Shown: in pieces, positions 1 to 9,210 of the stretch | How positions within the stretch are numbered: the stretch's first letter is position 1 | How the letters are laid out: every line of letters begins with the position of its first letter | NCBI RefSeq assembly: GCF_900187015.1 | Contig: NZ_LT906479.1 | Coordinates: forward strand, 1,612,001-1,676,000 | Source: Serratia ficaria | GTDB taxonomy: Bacteria > Pseudomonadota > Gammaproteobacteria > Enterobacterales > Enterobacteriaceae | Direction: 5' to 3' | Length of the DNA stretch: 64,000 nucleotides | Notes under the pieces: generated by a model | What the model was told of the DNA's origin: nothing | Databases searched by the model: none | The model's input: only the letters and a program-made list of their open reading frames with translations | Translations under genes and position numbers: made by a program

Positions 1-290
1 GCACTGTCATGTCATACCTCTGTTAATTTTAGTGATAATTTGTTTTGTTGTGTTAAATGTAAGCGCTTTTGTGGCGCTTATCCGCGATCGTCATCACAAT
101 AATTAACAATCAAAAATAACACGCACCGTTTCGCTCGCAGAGGAGTTTTTATTTATTTCTTTAACTTACATGGCATTAAGAATGCAGCCATCACGCTTCG
201 CCGCTTCGCTGCCCGAATAATTATCGCTGTCGCCGAACGAAAATTGACGTAAAATCACAATTATTATCACTGCGGCACGGAGAGGGAACC
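1..290. other. AT-rich intergenic region upstream of the DeoR-type gene
   Basis: No convincing coding sequence is seen. The stretch is clearly more AT-rich than the genes that follow and probably holds promoters for the regulator at 291 and for a gene left of the window. An inverted repeat, TAAGCGC at 60-66 and GCGCTTA at 74-80 with a 7-nt spacer, could be an operator or a small hairpin. Confidence 0.5.
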
Positions 291-1055
291 TTGATACCTG
301 TAGAACGCCATCAACAAATTCTAGCGCTGGTGTCCGAACGCGGCGTGGTGAGCATAGCCGAATTAACGGAACGGCTGGGGGTATCGCACATGACTATCCG
401 CCGGGATCTGCAAAAGCTGGAGGAGCAGGGGGCGGTGCTGGCGGTGTCGGGGGGCGTGCAGTCGGCGGAGCGGGTGGCGACCGAGCCTTCCCATCAGACC
501 AAGGAAGGGCTGTTCAGCCGGCAAAAGGCCGCTATCGGCCAACTGGCGGCGCGGCAGATCCCGCCCAACAGCTGCGTTTATCTGGATGCGGGCACCACCA
601 CGCTGGCGCTGGCCAAGCACATCAGCGAACGCGAGGATCTGACGGTGGTGACCAATGACTTCGTGATTGCCGGGTTCCTGATCGAGCACAGCCAATGCCG
701 GATCATTCACACCGGCGGCACCGTCTGCCGCGAAAACCGTTCCTGCGTCGGTGAAGCGGCGGCGCAGGCGTTGCGCGGGCTGTTTATCGATTTGGCGTTT
801 ATTTCCGCCTCGTCCTGGAGCATGCGCGGCCTGTCGACGCCGAACGAGGACAAGGTGATGGTCAAGAAGGCGATTGTCGAAGCCAGCCGGCGCTGCATTC
901 TGCTCAGCGACACCTCGAAATACGGCAAGATAGCCACCTACCTGGCGTTGCCGATCGCCGCGTTCGACGCCATCATTACCGACGACGGCCTGCCCGCCGC
1001 CGCGCGCGAGGCGATTTCGCAGGCGGATATTACGCTGATGACGGCGGGGGAATAG
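291..1055 (+). CDS. DeoR-family transcriptional regulator, YgbI-like
   Basis: A 254-residue repressor of the DeoR/GlpR class. The N-terminal winged HTH (about residues 1-57) contains the family signature around LGVSHMTIRRDL. The C-terminal DeoR sensor domain carries the sugar-phosphate-isomerase-like motif YLDAGTTTLALA (about 99-110) and TNDF. The family normally represses sugar or sugar-acid operons and releases DNA on binding a phosphorylated sugar. The start is TTG at 291 behind GGAGAGGG. The N-terminus MIPVERHQQI and the overall pattern remind me of E. coli YgbI, but that is from memory. It stands alone, convergent with the oxidoreductase gene at 1155. Its target is probably left of the window. 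Confidence 0.85.
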   Translation: MIPVERHQQILALVSERGVVSIAELTERLGVSHMTIRRDLQKLEEQGAVLAVSGGVQSAERVATEPSHQTKEGLFSRQKAAIGQLAARQIPPNSCVYLDAGTTTLALAKHISEREDLTVVTNDFVIAGFLIEHSQCRIIHTGGTVCRENRSCVGEAAAQALRGLFIDLAFISASSWSMRGLSTPNEDKVMVKKAIVEASRRCILLSDTSKYGKIATYLALPIAAFDAIITDDGLPAAAREAISQADITLMTAGE

Positions 1056-1154
1056 AGGGAAAAAAACAGGCGGCGATAAGGTCGATTTGACGGTGGAGCG
1101 GCGGATAAGCGGCCCGCCCCATTGCCGTTCGCCGCCGACGGCGGCGGCGCAAAA

Positions 1155-1922
1155 CTAAATGCCGCTGAACCAGTTATAGCCCTGATCTTCCCAGTAGCCC
1201 CCCGGGTTGACGTCGCTGACGAAAATGGCGGCGATGTGCTTGGCGTTCTTGAACCCCAGCTTGGTCGGCACCCGCAGGCGCAGCGGATAACCGTAATCCG
1301 CCGGCAGCGGCTTGCCGCCGAAGTCCAGCGCCAACAGGGTCTGCGGGTGCAGCGCCGTCGCCATGTCGATGCTGGAGTAGTAGCGATCGGCGCACTTGAA
1401 GCCGACGTAGCCGGCGGTCAGGTCCGCGCCGACGTGCTGCAGAAAAGTGCGCAGCGGTACGCCGGCCCACTGGCCGATGGCGCTCCAGCCCTCGATGCAG
1501 ATCAATCGGGTGATCTGGCTTCGCTGCGGCAGCCGCTGCAGCTGTTCCAGCGTCCAGGGCGCTGGTTTCGCTACCTTGCCCGAGACCTCGAGCCGGTAAC
1601 CGGCGAGATCGACCTCCGGCACGTTGTACTCGGGGTAAAAGGCGTTGAACGGAAAGGGGTCGGTGATCTGGTCGGGCCGGTAGGTTTGCGCCAGCCGCTG
1701 GCCGCTGAACAACCACGCCTGCACCCGATCGTTCCAGCGCGACATGGCCCACAGCACTTTATCCACCTGATCGCCATCCTGCAGGTTGCAGCCGGTCAGC
1801 ATGGCGATGCCGCCCAGCGTCAGTCCGGATCGCAACATCAAGCGGCGCTGCAGGTTCACTAACCGTTTCTTTTGCGCCGGTTCCAGGGTTGGCGCGGCGG
1901 GACGCGCTTTTTTCTCACTCAT
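1155..1922 (-). CDS. MsrP/sulfite-oxidase-like molybdopterin oxidoreductase (module 1)
   Basis: 255 residues with an oxidoreductase molybdopterin-binding domain like that of MsrP (YedY) and sulfite oxidases. The motif RLICIEGWSAIGQW holds the Cys expected to ligate molybdenum. The N-terminus has RRLMLRSGLTLGGIAMLTGC, a Tat-like segment ending in a lipobox-like Cys, so the protein is probably exported folded. The preceding gene, with an 8-nt overlap, is a b-type membrane cytochrome, its likely quinol-linked electron partner. The natural substrate cannot be told; methionine sulfoxide is a guess from MsrP. A close paralogue lies at 8374-9150. Confidence 0.85.
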   Translation of the reverse strand: MSEKKARPAAPTLEPAQKKRLVNLQRRLMLRSGLTLGGIAMLTGCNLQDGDQVDKVLWAMSRWNDRVQAWLFSGQRLAQTYRPDQITDPFPFNAFYPEYNVPEVDLAGYRLEVSGKVAKPAPWTLEQLQRLPQRSQITRLICIEGWSAIGQWAGVPLRTFLQHVGADLTAGYVGFKCADRYYSSIDMATALHPQTLLALDFGGKPLPADYGYPLRLRVPTKLGFKNAKHIAAIFVSDVNPGGYWEDQGYNWFSGI

Positions 1923-2523
1923 GCTTGCCTCCCGTGATCATCGCCCACAGCGTGCGCGGCACCAGGATCACCATCAAAAGGTGGATCACCACAAACAGGC
2001 CGATGCCGGCCATGGCGAAGAAGTGCACGTAGCGTGCGGTATCAAAGCCGCCGAACAGCGCCACCAGATGCTGCAGCTGCACCGGTTTCCAGATGGCCAG
2101 CCCGGAAAGCACCAGCAGCCCTCCCAGCGCCAGCACCCCGAGATACATCAATTTTTGAATGGCGTTATAGCGGCCCTGTCGGTGCTGCAGGCGCAGCGTC
2201 AGCGCCTGCAGGATATCGCGCCGCAGCGCGCCGGCGCCGAGCGGCAACAGGTCGCGGCGAAAATGGCCGCTGAACAGGCTCCACAGCAGATAGCACAGCG
2301 CGTTGAGCGCCAGCAGCCACATCACCGCCAGATGCCAGCCAATCGCGCCGCCCAGCCAGCCGCCGAGCGTCATCTGCGGCGGGAAGCGGAAACCGAACAG
2401 CGGCGAGGCGTTATAGATTTCCCAGCCGCTCATGAACATGCAGATCATGGCGAACAGGTTAACCCAGTGGGTAATACGGACCGGCCAGCGATGCGCCGGC
2501 CGCGGCGCGTTGGGGGTCATCAT
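1915..2523 (-). CDS. b561-type membrane cytochrome (module 1)
   Basis: 202 residues with about four hydrophobic helices and spaced histidines, for example HRWPVRITHWVNL near the N-terminus and YVHFFAMAGIGLFVVIH near the C-terminus. This is the pattern of the cytochrome b561 / Ni-Fe hydrogenase b-subunit family, which carries haem in the inner membrane. It overlaps the start of the molybdopterin oxidoreductase gene by 8 nt, so the two are probably translationally coupled and form a quinol-to-oxidoreductase pair. It is very similar to the cytochrome at 7752-8363, which indicates duplication of the module. Confidence 0.85.
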   Translation of the reverse strand: MMTPNAPRPAHRWPVRITHWVNLFAMICMFMSGWEIYNASPLFGFRFPPQMTLGGWLGGAIGWHLAVMWLLALNALCYLLWSLFSGHFRRDLLPLGAGALRRDILQALTLRLQHRQGRYNAIQKLMYLGVLALGGLLVLSGLAIWKPVQLQHLVALFGGFDTARYVHFFAMAGIGLFVVIHLLMVILVPRTLWAMITGGKHE

Positions 2524-2534
2524 CGTCTCCCTGA

Positions 2535-3161
2535 TTACATCGGCGGCACGGTGCCGTCTTTGCCGGCGGAAATGCGGGTGGCGACGCGTTGGCCCTGGGC
2601 GTCGGCGGCGGAGAACAGCACGATGTGCACGCCCGGCTTCAGCAGGCTGAGATCGCCCGGATCGAGGGTGACGATCGGTACGTCTTCCGGTACGGCGACG
2701 GTTTTCTGCTGGTTGCCATAATTGACGGTCAGCGTGCGGCCGTTGGATTTAACCAGCTTGCCGACGGTGCCGTTGGTCATGGTGTCCACCTTGCCGTCGG
2801 CCGATTCCCAGGCGGAATGCCCTTCGCCGGTGCCGCGCAGGCTGGCGGCGAACACGTGCACCTCCAGCGCCTTCAGGGTGCCGTCCGGCTGCGGCACCGC
2901 CGCGGTGCCGATAAAGCTGTCGGGTTTGATGTCGTCCAGCGTGGCTTTCGATACGCTCAGCACCTTGGTCTGCTGGTTAAGCTTGACGCTGATTTTTTCT
3001 CCCTTGCGGTCGGTGAGCTGCAGGCTGCTGTCGGACACCTGATCGATGGTGCCGCGCAGCGGCGCGATGACCTTGCCAGGCGCCTGAGCGGCGGCGGCCG
3101 CGCCGCTGCACAGCAGCAGGCTGGACAACAGTAAACCGGCGATACGATGACGGGTAATCAT
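2535..3161 (-). CDS. secreted DUF5666-like periplasmic protein
   Basis: 208 residues with a clear signal peptide (about 1-25, ending near SGAAAAAQA). Two repeated beta-rich segments follow, one around APLRGTIDQVSDSSLQLTD and one around TNGTVGKLVKSNGRTLTV, as in DUF5666-type OB-like modules. No catalytic motif is visible. It is the first gene of the minus-strand operon that continues into the cytochrome and oxidoreductase, 11 nt upstream of the cytochrome. It lies directly behind the palindrome at 3227-3250, so it is probably induced by the adjacent two-component system. A role as a periplasmic accessory or metal-handling protein is inference. Confidence 0.7.
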   Translation of the reverse strand: MITRHRIAGLLLSSLLLCSGAAAAAQAPGKVIAPLRGTIDQVSDSSLQLTDRKGEKISVKLNQQTKVLSVSKATLDDIKPDSFIGTAAVPQPDGTLKALEVHVFAASLRGTGEGHSAWESADGKVDTMTNGTVGKLVKSNGRTLTVNYGNQQKTVAVPEDVPIVTLDPGDLSLLKPGVHIVLFSAADAQGQRVATRISAGKDGTVPPM

Positions 3162-3226
3162 AAAGTTCTCCTTGAATGGGTTTGCCGCTTAAGCATGGTT
3201 GAACAATAGGGACAGCACCATGGCCG

Positions 3227-3250
3227 TTTGATGACATTAATGTCATCAAA
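3227..3250. promoter_or_regulatory. 24-bp perfect palindrome, probable response-regulator box
   Basis: A perfect 24-bp palindrome with core ATGACATTAATGTCAT, flanked by TTTG and CAAA. It resembles the CusR/PcoR/HprR type of box (ATGACA-NN-TGTCAT). It lies in the divergent promoter region between the operon starting at 3161 on the minus strand and the response regulator starting at 3302. Binding by that regulator is inference. Confidence 0.7.
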
Positions 3251-3301
3251 TTTGTCCGCCGAAACTGCTAGTATTTTTGCAGGCGTAACGAGGTGGCGAG
3301 C

Positions 3302-3973
3302 ATGCGAATACTGGTGGTTGAAGACGATACCAGCACGGGGAATTACCTGAAGAAAGGGCTGGGTGAAGCGGGGTACAGCGTCGATCTGGCGCGCAACGGC
3401 ACCGACGGGCTGTTCCGGGCGCTGGAGCATGGCTACGACGCCATCGTGCTCGACGTGATGCTGCCGGGGCTGGACGGCTGGCAAATCATCGAGGTGCTGC
3501 GCAAGAAAAGCGACGTGCCGATCCTGTTTCTGACCGCGCGCGACGGCGTGCAGGACCGCATTCACGGGCTGGAACTGGGCGCCGACGATTATCTGATCAA
3601 GCCGTTTTCCTTTACCGAGCTGGTGCTGCGTCTGCGCACTTTGCTGCGCCGCGGCCCGGTGCGCGAAGCTGACCATTACGCCATCGCCGATCTGCAGCTC
3701 GACGTGCTGCGCCGCAGGGCGGTGCGCCAGGAGGTGGTGATCCCGCTGACCAACAAGGAGTTCATGCTGTTGCACCTGCTGGTGCGGCGCGAGGGCGAAG
3801 TGCTGTCGCGCACGCTGATCGCCTCGCAGGTGTGGGACATGAACTTCGACAGCGACACCAACGTGGTGGACGTGGCGATCAAACGGCTGCGGGCCAAAAT
3901 CGACCGGCCGTTCGACATCAAGCTGATTCATAGCGTACGCGGCATCGGCTATGTCTGCGAGCCGCGTTCATGA
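3302..3973 (+). CDS. OmpR-family response regulator, CusR/HprR-like
   Basis: 223 residues: a receiver domain ([13 protein letters not shown], phospho-acceptor Asp in [11 protein letters not shown], Lys in FLTARD...YLIKPFSF), then an OmpR-type winged-helix DNA-binding domain from about residue 125. The ATG at 3302 is preferred over the in-frame GTG at 3293 because GAGGTG sits about 6 nt before the ATG. The stop overlaps the sensor kinase start (ATGA), so the pair is co-translated. The sequence type and the upstream palindrome point to the copper/peroxide-responsive CusR-HprR-CopR branch. The actual signal is unknown. Confidence 0.88.
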   Translation: MRILVVEDDTSTGNYLKKGLGEAGYSVDLARNGTDGLFRALEHGYDAIVLDVMLPGLDGWQIIEVLRKKSDVPILFLTARDGVQDRIHGLELGADDYLIKPFSFTELVLRLRTLLRRGPVREADHYAIADLQLDVLRRRAVRQEVVIPLTNKEFMLLHLLVRREGEVLSRTLIASQVWDMNFDSDTNVVDVAIKRLRAKIDRPFDIKLIHSVRGIGYVCEPRS

Positions 3974-5391
3974 GGGGGCTGGCCCAACGCTGGCGCAGCC
4001 TGTCGCTGACGCTGCGCACCGCCGTGCTGTTCGCGCTGGTGGCGGCGCTGGTGGTGAGCGGCACCGGCTGGTATCTGTTCAGCGCCATGCGGCAGGAAAT
4101 GACCCTGCGCAGCGATCTGCAGGTCACCGGGCGAGTGGAGTATTTTCGCCATTTGCTGAGCCAGCGCTTTCCCCTGGCCCGGCTTACCGCCAATACCGGC
4201 CTGTTTGAAAACATGCTGGGCAACGAACAGGACGTGCTGATTTTTCAGCATCCGGGGCAACAGCCGCTCATCAACGTCAATCCCGCCAGGCTGGCGCTGC
4301 CGCCGATAACGCCGACGCCGGCCGATCGGCCGCAGACGCTGGACGCGATGCGCGGCGGTGAAACCGAACGGGGCGTGCCGCTGCGCGCGGCCTCGGCGAT
4401 GGTGCGGCTGGAGGACGGCAGCCTGCTGCAGATTTCCGCCGCGCACGTGATGGTCAACGAACAAAAGATGCTGGCGCGCTACCTGTGGCGCATCGTCGCC
4501 GCAGTGGCGGTGGCGTTTCTGTTGATCGCGCTGTTGGGGTACGGCGTGATGCGCCGGGGCCTGAGGCCGCTGTGGAAGATGGCGGCGCAGGCGGCGGTGA
4601 TTACGCCCAACACGCTGTCTACCCGCCTGAGCGAGCAGGGCGCCCCGCAGGAGCTGCGGCAGCTGACCCGTTCGTTCAACGCCATGCTCGATCGCCTGAA
4701 TGCGGGCTACCAGCGGCTGACGCAGTTCTCCGCCGATCTGGCGCATGAGATCCGCACGCCGGTCGGGGCGCTGATGGGGCACTGTCAGGTGGCGCTGTAT
4801 CAGCCGCGCAGCGTGGAGGAATACGAAACCCTGTTGTCGAACAACATGGAGGAGCTGGAGCGCATTTCACGCATGGTGGAGAACATTCTGTTTCTGGCGC
4901 GCGCCGGCGAAGCGCAGTCGGTATTGAACTGCAGCCGTCTCGACCTGGGGCAGGAGCTGCGGCGGGTCGCCGACTATTTTGAAGGGTTGGCGGAAGAGCG
5001 CGGCATGACCCTGAGCTGCGAAGGCGAGGGGACGCTGTGGGCGGATGGCATGCTGTTTCAGCGGGCGCTGAGCAATCTGGTGGCCAATGCGGTGCGCTAT
5101 GCCGATGAAAACAGCCGGATACGGCTGTGGGTAGGCCGCGAAGCCGGCGCAACGGCGGTGCGGGTGATCAATCAGGGGCCGCCGTTAGCCGCCGCGCATC
5201 TCGACAAGCTGTTCGACAGGTTCTACCGCGCCGACCCCGCCCGCAGCGCCGGCGTTCACGCCAGCGGGCTGGGGCTGTCGATCGTGCGCGCCATCATGAC
5301 GCTGCACGGCGGCGAGGTCAGCGCCGAATGCATCGCCGGCGAACCCTCGGCGCGCATCACCTTTAGCCTGATATTCCCCCGGGCCGATTAA
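3970..5391 (+). CDS. sensor histidine kinase, CusS/HprS-like
   Basis: 473 residues: N-terminal membrane helix (about 14-36), periplasmic sensor domain, second helix (about 170-195), HAMP linker, dimerisation domain with the phosphorylated His in [16 protein letters not shown], and an HATPase_c domain with N box ([11 protein letters not shown]) and G box (ASGLGLSIV). This is the layout of heavy-metal sensor kinases of the CusS type. It overlaps the response regulator gene by 4 nt. It converges with the second kinase gene, whose stop lies only about 25 bp away. Confidence 0.88.
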   Translation: MRGLAQRWRSLSLTLRTAVLFALVAALVVSGTGWYLFSAMRQEMTLRSDLQVTGRVEYFRHLLSQRFPLARLTANTGLFENMLGNEQDVLIFQHPGQQPLINVNPARLALPPITPTPADRPQTLDAMRGGETERGVPLRAASAMVRLEDGSLLQISAAHVMVNEQKMLARYLWRIVAAVAVAFLLIALLGYGVMRRGLRPLWKMAAQAAVITPNTLSTRLSEQGAPQELRQLTRSFNAMLDRLNAGYQRLTQFSADLAHEIRTPVGALMGHCQVALYQPRSVEEYETLLSNNMEELERISRMVENILFLARAGEAQSVLNCSRLDLGQELRRVADYFEGLAEERGMTLSCEGEGTLWADGMLFQRALSNLVANAVRYADENSRIRLWVGREAGATAVRVINQGPPLAAAHLDKLFDRFYRADPARSAGVHASGLGLSIVRAIMTLHGGEVSAECIAGEPSARITFSLIFPRAD

Positions 5392-5415
5392 TCCTTCGCT
5401 GAACAGCGGCATCGA

Positions 5416-6882
5416 TTAACGCGACGGAATGGCGAAGCGGAAGCAGGCGCCTTTTTGCGCCTGCTCGACCAGCTGAATGTCGCTGCCGTGCAGTTGCAAA
5501 ATGCGCCGTACGATCATCAGCCCCAGCCCGCCGGCATGACGGCGCGCGCCGCTCAGGATCGACGGCCGCACGAACAGGTCGGCGCGCAGCGCCTGCGGAA
5601 TGCCGGGGCCGCTGTCGTTAACCTGCACCAGCACCCGGTCTCGCTGCTGCCACAGACGCACGCCGATCTCGCCACCCTGCGGCGTATGGCGAATGGCGTT
5701 GTCCAGCAGGTTGGTCAGCACCCGTTCGATCATGCTCAGATCGGCGAACACCGGCGGAATGCCCGGGGCGATATCGGCGCGCAATCGCTGATGCCGCGCC
5801 TCGGCCGCCAGCTCGAACTTCTGGAACACGTCCTGCACCAGCTCGCTGAGCGAAAACGGCTCTTTCTGCGGCTTGACCGCGCCGTACTCCAGCCGCGCCA
5901 GTTCGAACAGCGCCTGCGCCAGTTTGCCCACCTTGCGGCTTTGCGCCAGCGCGGTCTCCAGGTAGCGTCGGCGATCGTTCTCGCTCAGGCTGGCCGATTT
6001 TACCGACAGCGTTTCCAGATAGCCGTGCAGCGAGGTGAGCGGGGTGCGCAGATCGTGAGAAATATTGGCGATAAATTCGCGCCGCTGCTGGTCCTGCTGC
6101 GACAGCGTCTGCCACTGTTCGGCGATGCGCAGCGCCATGCTGCGAAACGCCTGTTGCAGCTGGCTTACCTCGTCGCGCCCCGCCGCGACGGCCGGCTGAG
6201 CGGCATAGGCCTGCACCGCGGCGATGCCGCCGCTGTCCAGGGCGCTGACCTGGCGGGTCAAACGGCGGATCGGCCGCGTCACCCAGCGGAAGGCGAAAGC
6301 GCCGGCCAGCAGGACGAACAGCACCATCACGCCCGATGACCACAGCGCCATGTGAACCGCCGAGCTGAACTGGGCGTTGCTGGCCAACGCGGTATAATCC
6401 TCGCCGAGCAGCACCACATACAGATAGCCTTCAATCTGGCCGTTGACCTTCAGCGGCGCGGCGCTGAACACTTTTTTGCCGGCGGGGCTGCGCGGATCGT
6501 CGCCGTACACCGGCATGCGCGCGCCGTCGAGCAGCGCCTGCAGCGGCAGCAGATCGACCTTTTGCCGTTTCAGGCGGCCTTGCGGCGCGGCGTTGCCGAT
6601 GATGTGGCCCTGTTTATCGAGCAGGTAGACCTCGACGCTCGGATTCACCGCCATCAGCTGATCGAACAGGGTATGCACCGACTGCGGGTTCAGGCCGTCC
6701 CGGCCCAGCAGCGGGTTGCTGGCGGCGATGTGCTGCGCCAGGTTGCCGGACAGCCGCTGGATCACCGCCTGGCTGTATTGGGTGCTGCTGCGCACCTGCA
6801 TCCAGCCGGAAAAGGCGCAGCTGATCACCATCAACAGCGTGAAGATCAGCGTCAGGCGTTGCGCTAAGGTAAGATTTTTCAT
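5416..6882 (-). CDS. sensor histidine kinase of the second two-component system
   Basis: 488 residues: N-terminal helix, a periplasmic domain of about 140 residues, second helix (about 180-205), HAMP, the H box with REFIANISHDLRTPLTSLHG, and an HATPase_c domain with NLLDNAIRHTP and GGLGLMIVRRI. It follows its response regulator on the minus strand with only a few nucleotides between them. The periplasmic region contains hydrophilic segments such as YLLDKQGHIIGNAAPQG, suggesting a PAS-like/Cache-like sensor. The signal is unknown; the divergent cytochrome/oxidoreductase operon at 7752 is the obvious candidate regulon. Confidence 0.85.
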   Translation of the reverse strand: MKNLTLAQRLTLIFTLLMVISCAFSGWMQVRSSTQYSQAVIQRLSGNLAQHIAASNPLLGRDGLNPQSVHTLFDQLMAVNPSVEVYLLDKQGHIIGNAAPQGRLKRQKVDLLPLQALLDGARMPVYGDDPRSPAGKKVFSAAPLKVNGQIEGYLYVVLLGEDYTALASNAQFSSAVHMALWSSGVMVLFVLLAGAFAFRWVTRPIRRLTRQVSALDSGGIAAVQAYAAQPAVAAGRDEVSQLQQAFRSMALRIAEQWQTLSQQDQQRREFIANISHDLRTPLTSLHGYLETLSVKSASLSENDRRRYLETALAQSRKVGKLAQALFELARLEYGAVKPQKEPFSLSELVQDVFQKFELAAEARHQRLRADIAPGIPPVFADLSMIERVLTNLLDNAIRHTPQGGEIGVRLWQQRDRVLVQVNDSGPGIPQALRADLFVRPSILSGARRHAGGLGLMIVRRILQLHGSDIQLVEQAQKGACFRFAIPSR

Positions 6883-6885
6883 GGT

Positions 6886-7599
6886 TCACTCTTGCGGCGC
6901 GGCCGCGAATTTATAGCCCATGCCCCACACCGTGAGGATGCGCTCGGGTTCCGCCGGGTTGCTCTCTATTTTGATGCGCAGCCGGTTGATATGGGTGTTC
7001 ACCGTATGCTCGTATCCCTCGTGCCGATAGCCCCACACCTGGTTCAGCAGGCTGAGGCGCGAAAACACCTTGCCCGGATGGCGGGCGAAGAAATACAGCA
7101 GGTCGAACTCGCGCGGCGTCAGATCGACGGACTGCTGATTCAGCTGCACCTCGCGGGCGATCGGGTCGATGGTCAGCCCGTCGAAACTCAGCGTGCCGGC
7201 GTCCATGCGCAGGTTGCGGCTCATCGCTTCCTGACGGCGAAACAGCGCCTTGACCCGCGCCACCAGCTCCAGCATCGAGAAGGGCTTGGCCAGATAGTCG
7301 TCGGCGCCCAGCTCCAGCCCCAGCACGCGGTGCACCTCGCTGGAGCGCGCGCTGGTGATGATGATCGGCGTATAGCGCGTCATGTTGCGCGCCCGGCGGC
7401 AGATCTCCAGCCCGTCGACGCCGGGCAGCATCAGATCGAGGATCAGCGCGTCCCAGCCGCCCTGTTCCAGCATCCTCATGCCCAGGTTGCCGTCGGCGGC
7501 GTGGCTGATGTCATAGCCTTCGTCGCGCAGATGCAGCTGCAGCAGCTCGGCGATGTCGCCGTCATCTTCAACGATCAAAATTCTCTTCGCTTTTTCCAT
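6886..7599 (-). CDS. OmpR-family response regulator of the second system
   Basis: 237 residues: receiver domain (RILIVEDDGDIAEL, acceptor Asp in LILDLMLPGVDG, Lys in YLAKPFSM) and an OmpR-type winged helix ending in NTHINRLRIKIE and VWGMGYKF. The start at 7599 (MEKAKRILIV) is chosen because GGGGAAAG precedes it; an upstream in-frame start at 7644 would add 15 residues with no family similarity. The gene is divergent from the cytochrome/oxidoreductase/MxKDx operon. This mirrors the arrangement of the first system and suggests control of that operon. Confidence 0.86.
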   Translation of the reverse strand: MEKAKRILIVEDDGDIAELLQLHLRDEGYDISHAADGNLGMRMLEQGGWDALILDLMLPGVDGLEICRRARNMTRYTPIIITSARSSEVHRVLGLELGADDYLAKPFSMLELVARVKALFRRQEAMSRNLRMDAGTLSFDGLTIDPIAREVQLNQQSVDLTPREFDLLYFFARHPGKVFSRLSLLNQVWGYRHEGYEHTVNTHINRLRIKIESNPAEPERILTVWGMGYKFAAAPQE

Positions 7600-7751
7600 C
7601 TTTCCCCGCCGCTGATTGCCTGATCCTCTCTGAAGTCTACACAAGCGCCGCGGGGGGAGTTATCACATTTTATTTAACTTTGCGTGAGGTCTTGGGGAAC
7701 AAATCCGCGGAATACTTCGCTCATCGCAACCTTGGCCGCCGGGAGAACACC

Positions 7752-8363
7752 ATGAGCATGTCCGTTACTCAGACCACGCCGCCGATCGTGCATCCGCGGT
7801 GGCTGCGGTTGACGCACTGGCTGAATGCGCTGGCGATGCTGATCATGGTCACCAGCGGCTGGCGCATCTACAACGCATCGCCGCTGTTCAACTTCAGCTT
7901 TATCAACGAGCTGACGCTCGGCGGCTGGTTGGGCGGGGCGCTGCAGTGGCACTTTGCCGGCATGTGGCTGTTTGGCGTTAACGGGCTGTGCTACCTGTTG
8001 ATCAACCTGTGCAGCGGCCGTTTCAAGCGCCGCTTCTGGCCGCTCAGCCCCGGACGCTTTTTCGCCGACCTGGCGGCGGCGCTGCGCGGCCGGCTGCGGC
8101 ACGCCGACCCGCGCCATTACAACATGGTGCAGCGCGCGGCCTACCTGTTCGCGATGGCCGACAGCGTGCTGCTGGCGCTTTCCGGCCTGGTGCTGTGGAA
8201 GTCGGTGCAGTTCCCGCTGCTGCGCGAGCTGCTCGGCGGCTACGAGGCGGCGCGTTATATCCACTTTTTCGCCATGTCGGCGCTGGTGGGGTTTGTGGTG
8301 ATCCATCTGGTGATGGTGGCGCTGGTGCCCCGCACCTTGCTGGCCATGCTGCGTGGGCGTTAA
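7752..8363 (+). CDS. b561-type membrane cytochrome (module 2)
   Basis: 203 residues with four predicted membrane helices and conserved histidines (LRLTHWLNAL, LQWHFAGMWLFG, YIHFFAMSALVGFVVIHLVM). It is a paralogue of the protein at 1915-2523, sharing for example the segments SGWRIYNASPLF / SGWEIYNASPLF and LTLGGWLGG. The start at 7752 is preferred because GGGAG lies 6 nt upstream; the longer frame from TTG at 7680 runs into the promoter region. It probably passes quinol electrons to the oxidoreductase encoded 10 nt downstream. Confidence 0.86.
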   Translation: MSMSVTQTTPPIVHPRWLRLTHWLNALAMLIMVTSGWRIYNASPLFNFSFINELTLGGWLGGALQWHFAGMWLFGVNGLCYLLINLCSGRFKRRFWPLSPGRFFADLAAALRGRLRHADPRHYNMVQRAAYLFAMADSVLLALSGLVLWKSVQFPLLRELLGGYEAARYIHFFAMSALVGFVVIHLVMVALVPRTLLAMLRGR

Positions 8364-8373
8364 GGAGATGACG

Positions 8374-9150
8374 ATGAAAACCGATAAGCCCTCTGTCACC
8401 CTGAGCGAAGGCCAGGCGATCGTCAAAGAGGCGCAGCGGCTGCTGGGGGCTTCGTCGCGCCGCCGCTTTTTGCGCAACGGCCTGACGCTGGGCGGGGTGG
8501 CGATGCTCACCGGCTGTGACCTCAGCGGCAACGCCAGCGTCGAACAGGCGCTGAGCCGCATTTCCGGCTTCAACGATCGGGTGCAGGGGTGGCTGTTCAA
8601 CGCCGACCGGCTGGCGCCGGTGTACCCGGAATCGATGATCACCCGGCCGTTTCCGTTCAACGCCTTCTACGGCGAAGAGGATGCGCCGGAGATCGACGGC
8701 GACGATTATCGGCTGCAGGTGGCCGGGCTGGTGCTGGACAAACGCGACTGGACGCTGGCGCAGCTGCATCGCATGGCGCAGATAGAGCAGGTGACGCGCC
8801 ATATCTGCGTCGAAGGTTGGAGCGCCATCGGCAAGTGGGGCGGGGTGCCGTTCGCGGCGTTTCTCAAGGCGATCGGCGCGGACCTGCAGGCCCGCTACGT
8901 CGGCTTTAAATGCGCCGACGACTACTACACCAGCATCGATATGGCCACCGCGCTGCATCCGCAGACCATTATGGCGTTGACCTACGACGGCCGGATCCTG
9001 CCGCGCAAATACGGTTATCCGATGAAGCTGCGCATGCCGACCAAGCTGGGCTACAAGAACCCGAAACACATACAGGTCATCGAGGTCACCAATCGCTTCC
9101 CCGGCGGCTATTGGGAAGACCAAGGTTACAACTGGTTTGGCGGCAGCTGA
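8374..9150 (+). CDS. MsrP/sulfite-oxidase-like molybdopterin oxidoreductase (module 2)
   Basis: 258 residues, paralogous to the protein at 1155-1922. The molybdenum-ligating Cys lies in HICVEGWSAIGKW. Other family motifs are YVGFKCADDYYTSIDMATA and the C-terminal FPGGYWEDQGYNW. The N-terminus has SRRRFLRNGLTLGGVAMLTG followed by Cys: a twin-arginine signal with a lipobox-like end. The ATG at 8374 is chosen because AAGGAG ends 6 nt before it; ATGs at 8368 and upstream are too close to that ribosome binding site. It forms an operon with the cytochrome before it and the MxKDx protein after it. Substrate unknown. Confidence 0.86.
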   Translation: MKTDKPSVTLSEGQAIVKEAQRLLGASSRRRFLRNGLTLGGVAMLTGCDLSGNASVEQALSRISGFNDRVQGWLFNADRLAPVYPESMITRPFPFNAFYGEEDAPEIDGDDYRLQVAGLVLDKRDWTLAQLHRMAQIEQVTRHICVEGWSAIGKWGGVPFAAFLKAIGADLQARYVGFKCADDYYTSIDMATALHPQTIMALTYDGRILPRKYGYPMKLRMPTKLGYKNPKHIQVIEVTNRFPGGYWEDQGYNWFGGS

Positions 9151-9210
9151 CGGCGGCCGCAAACCTTCCCCGACACCTCAGGTGTCTTTTACCCGCAAGA
9201 AGGAAATACC

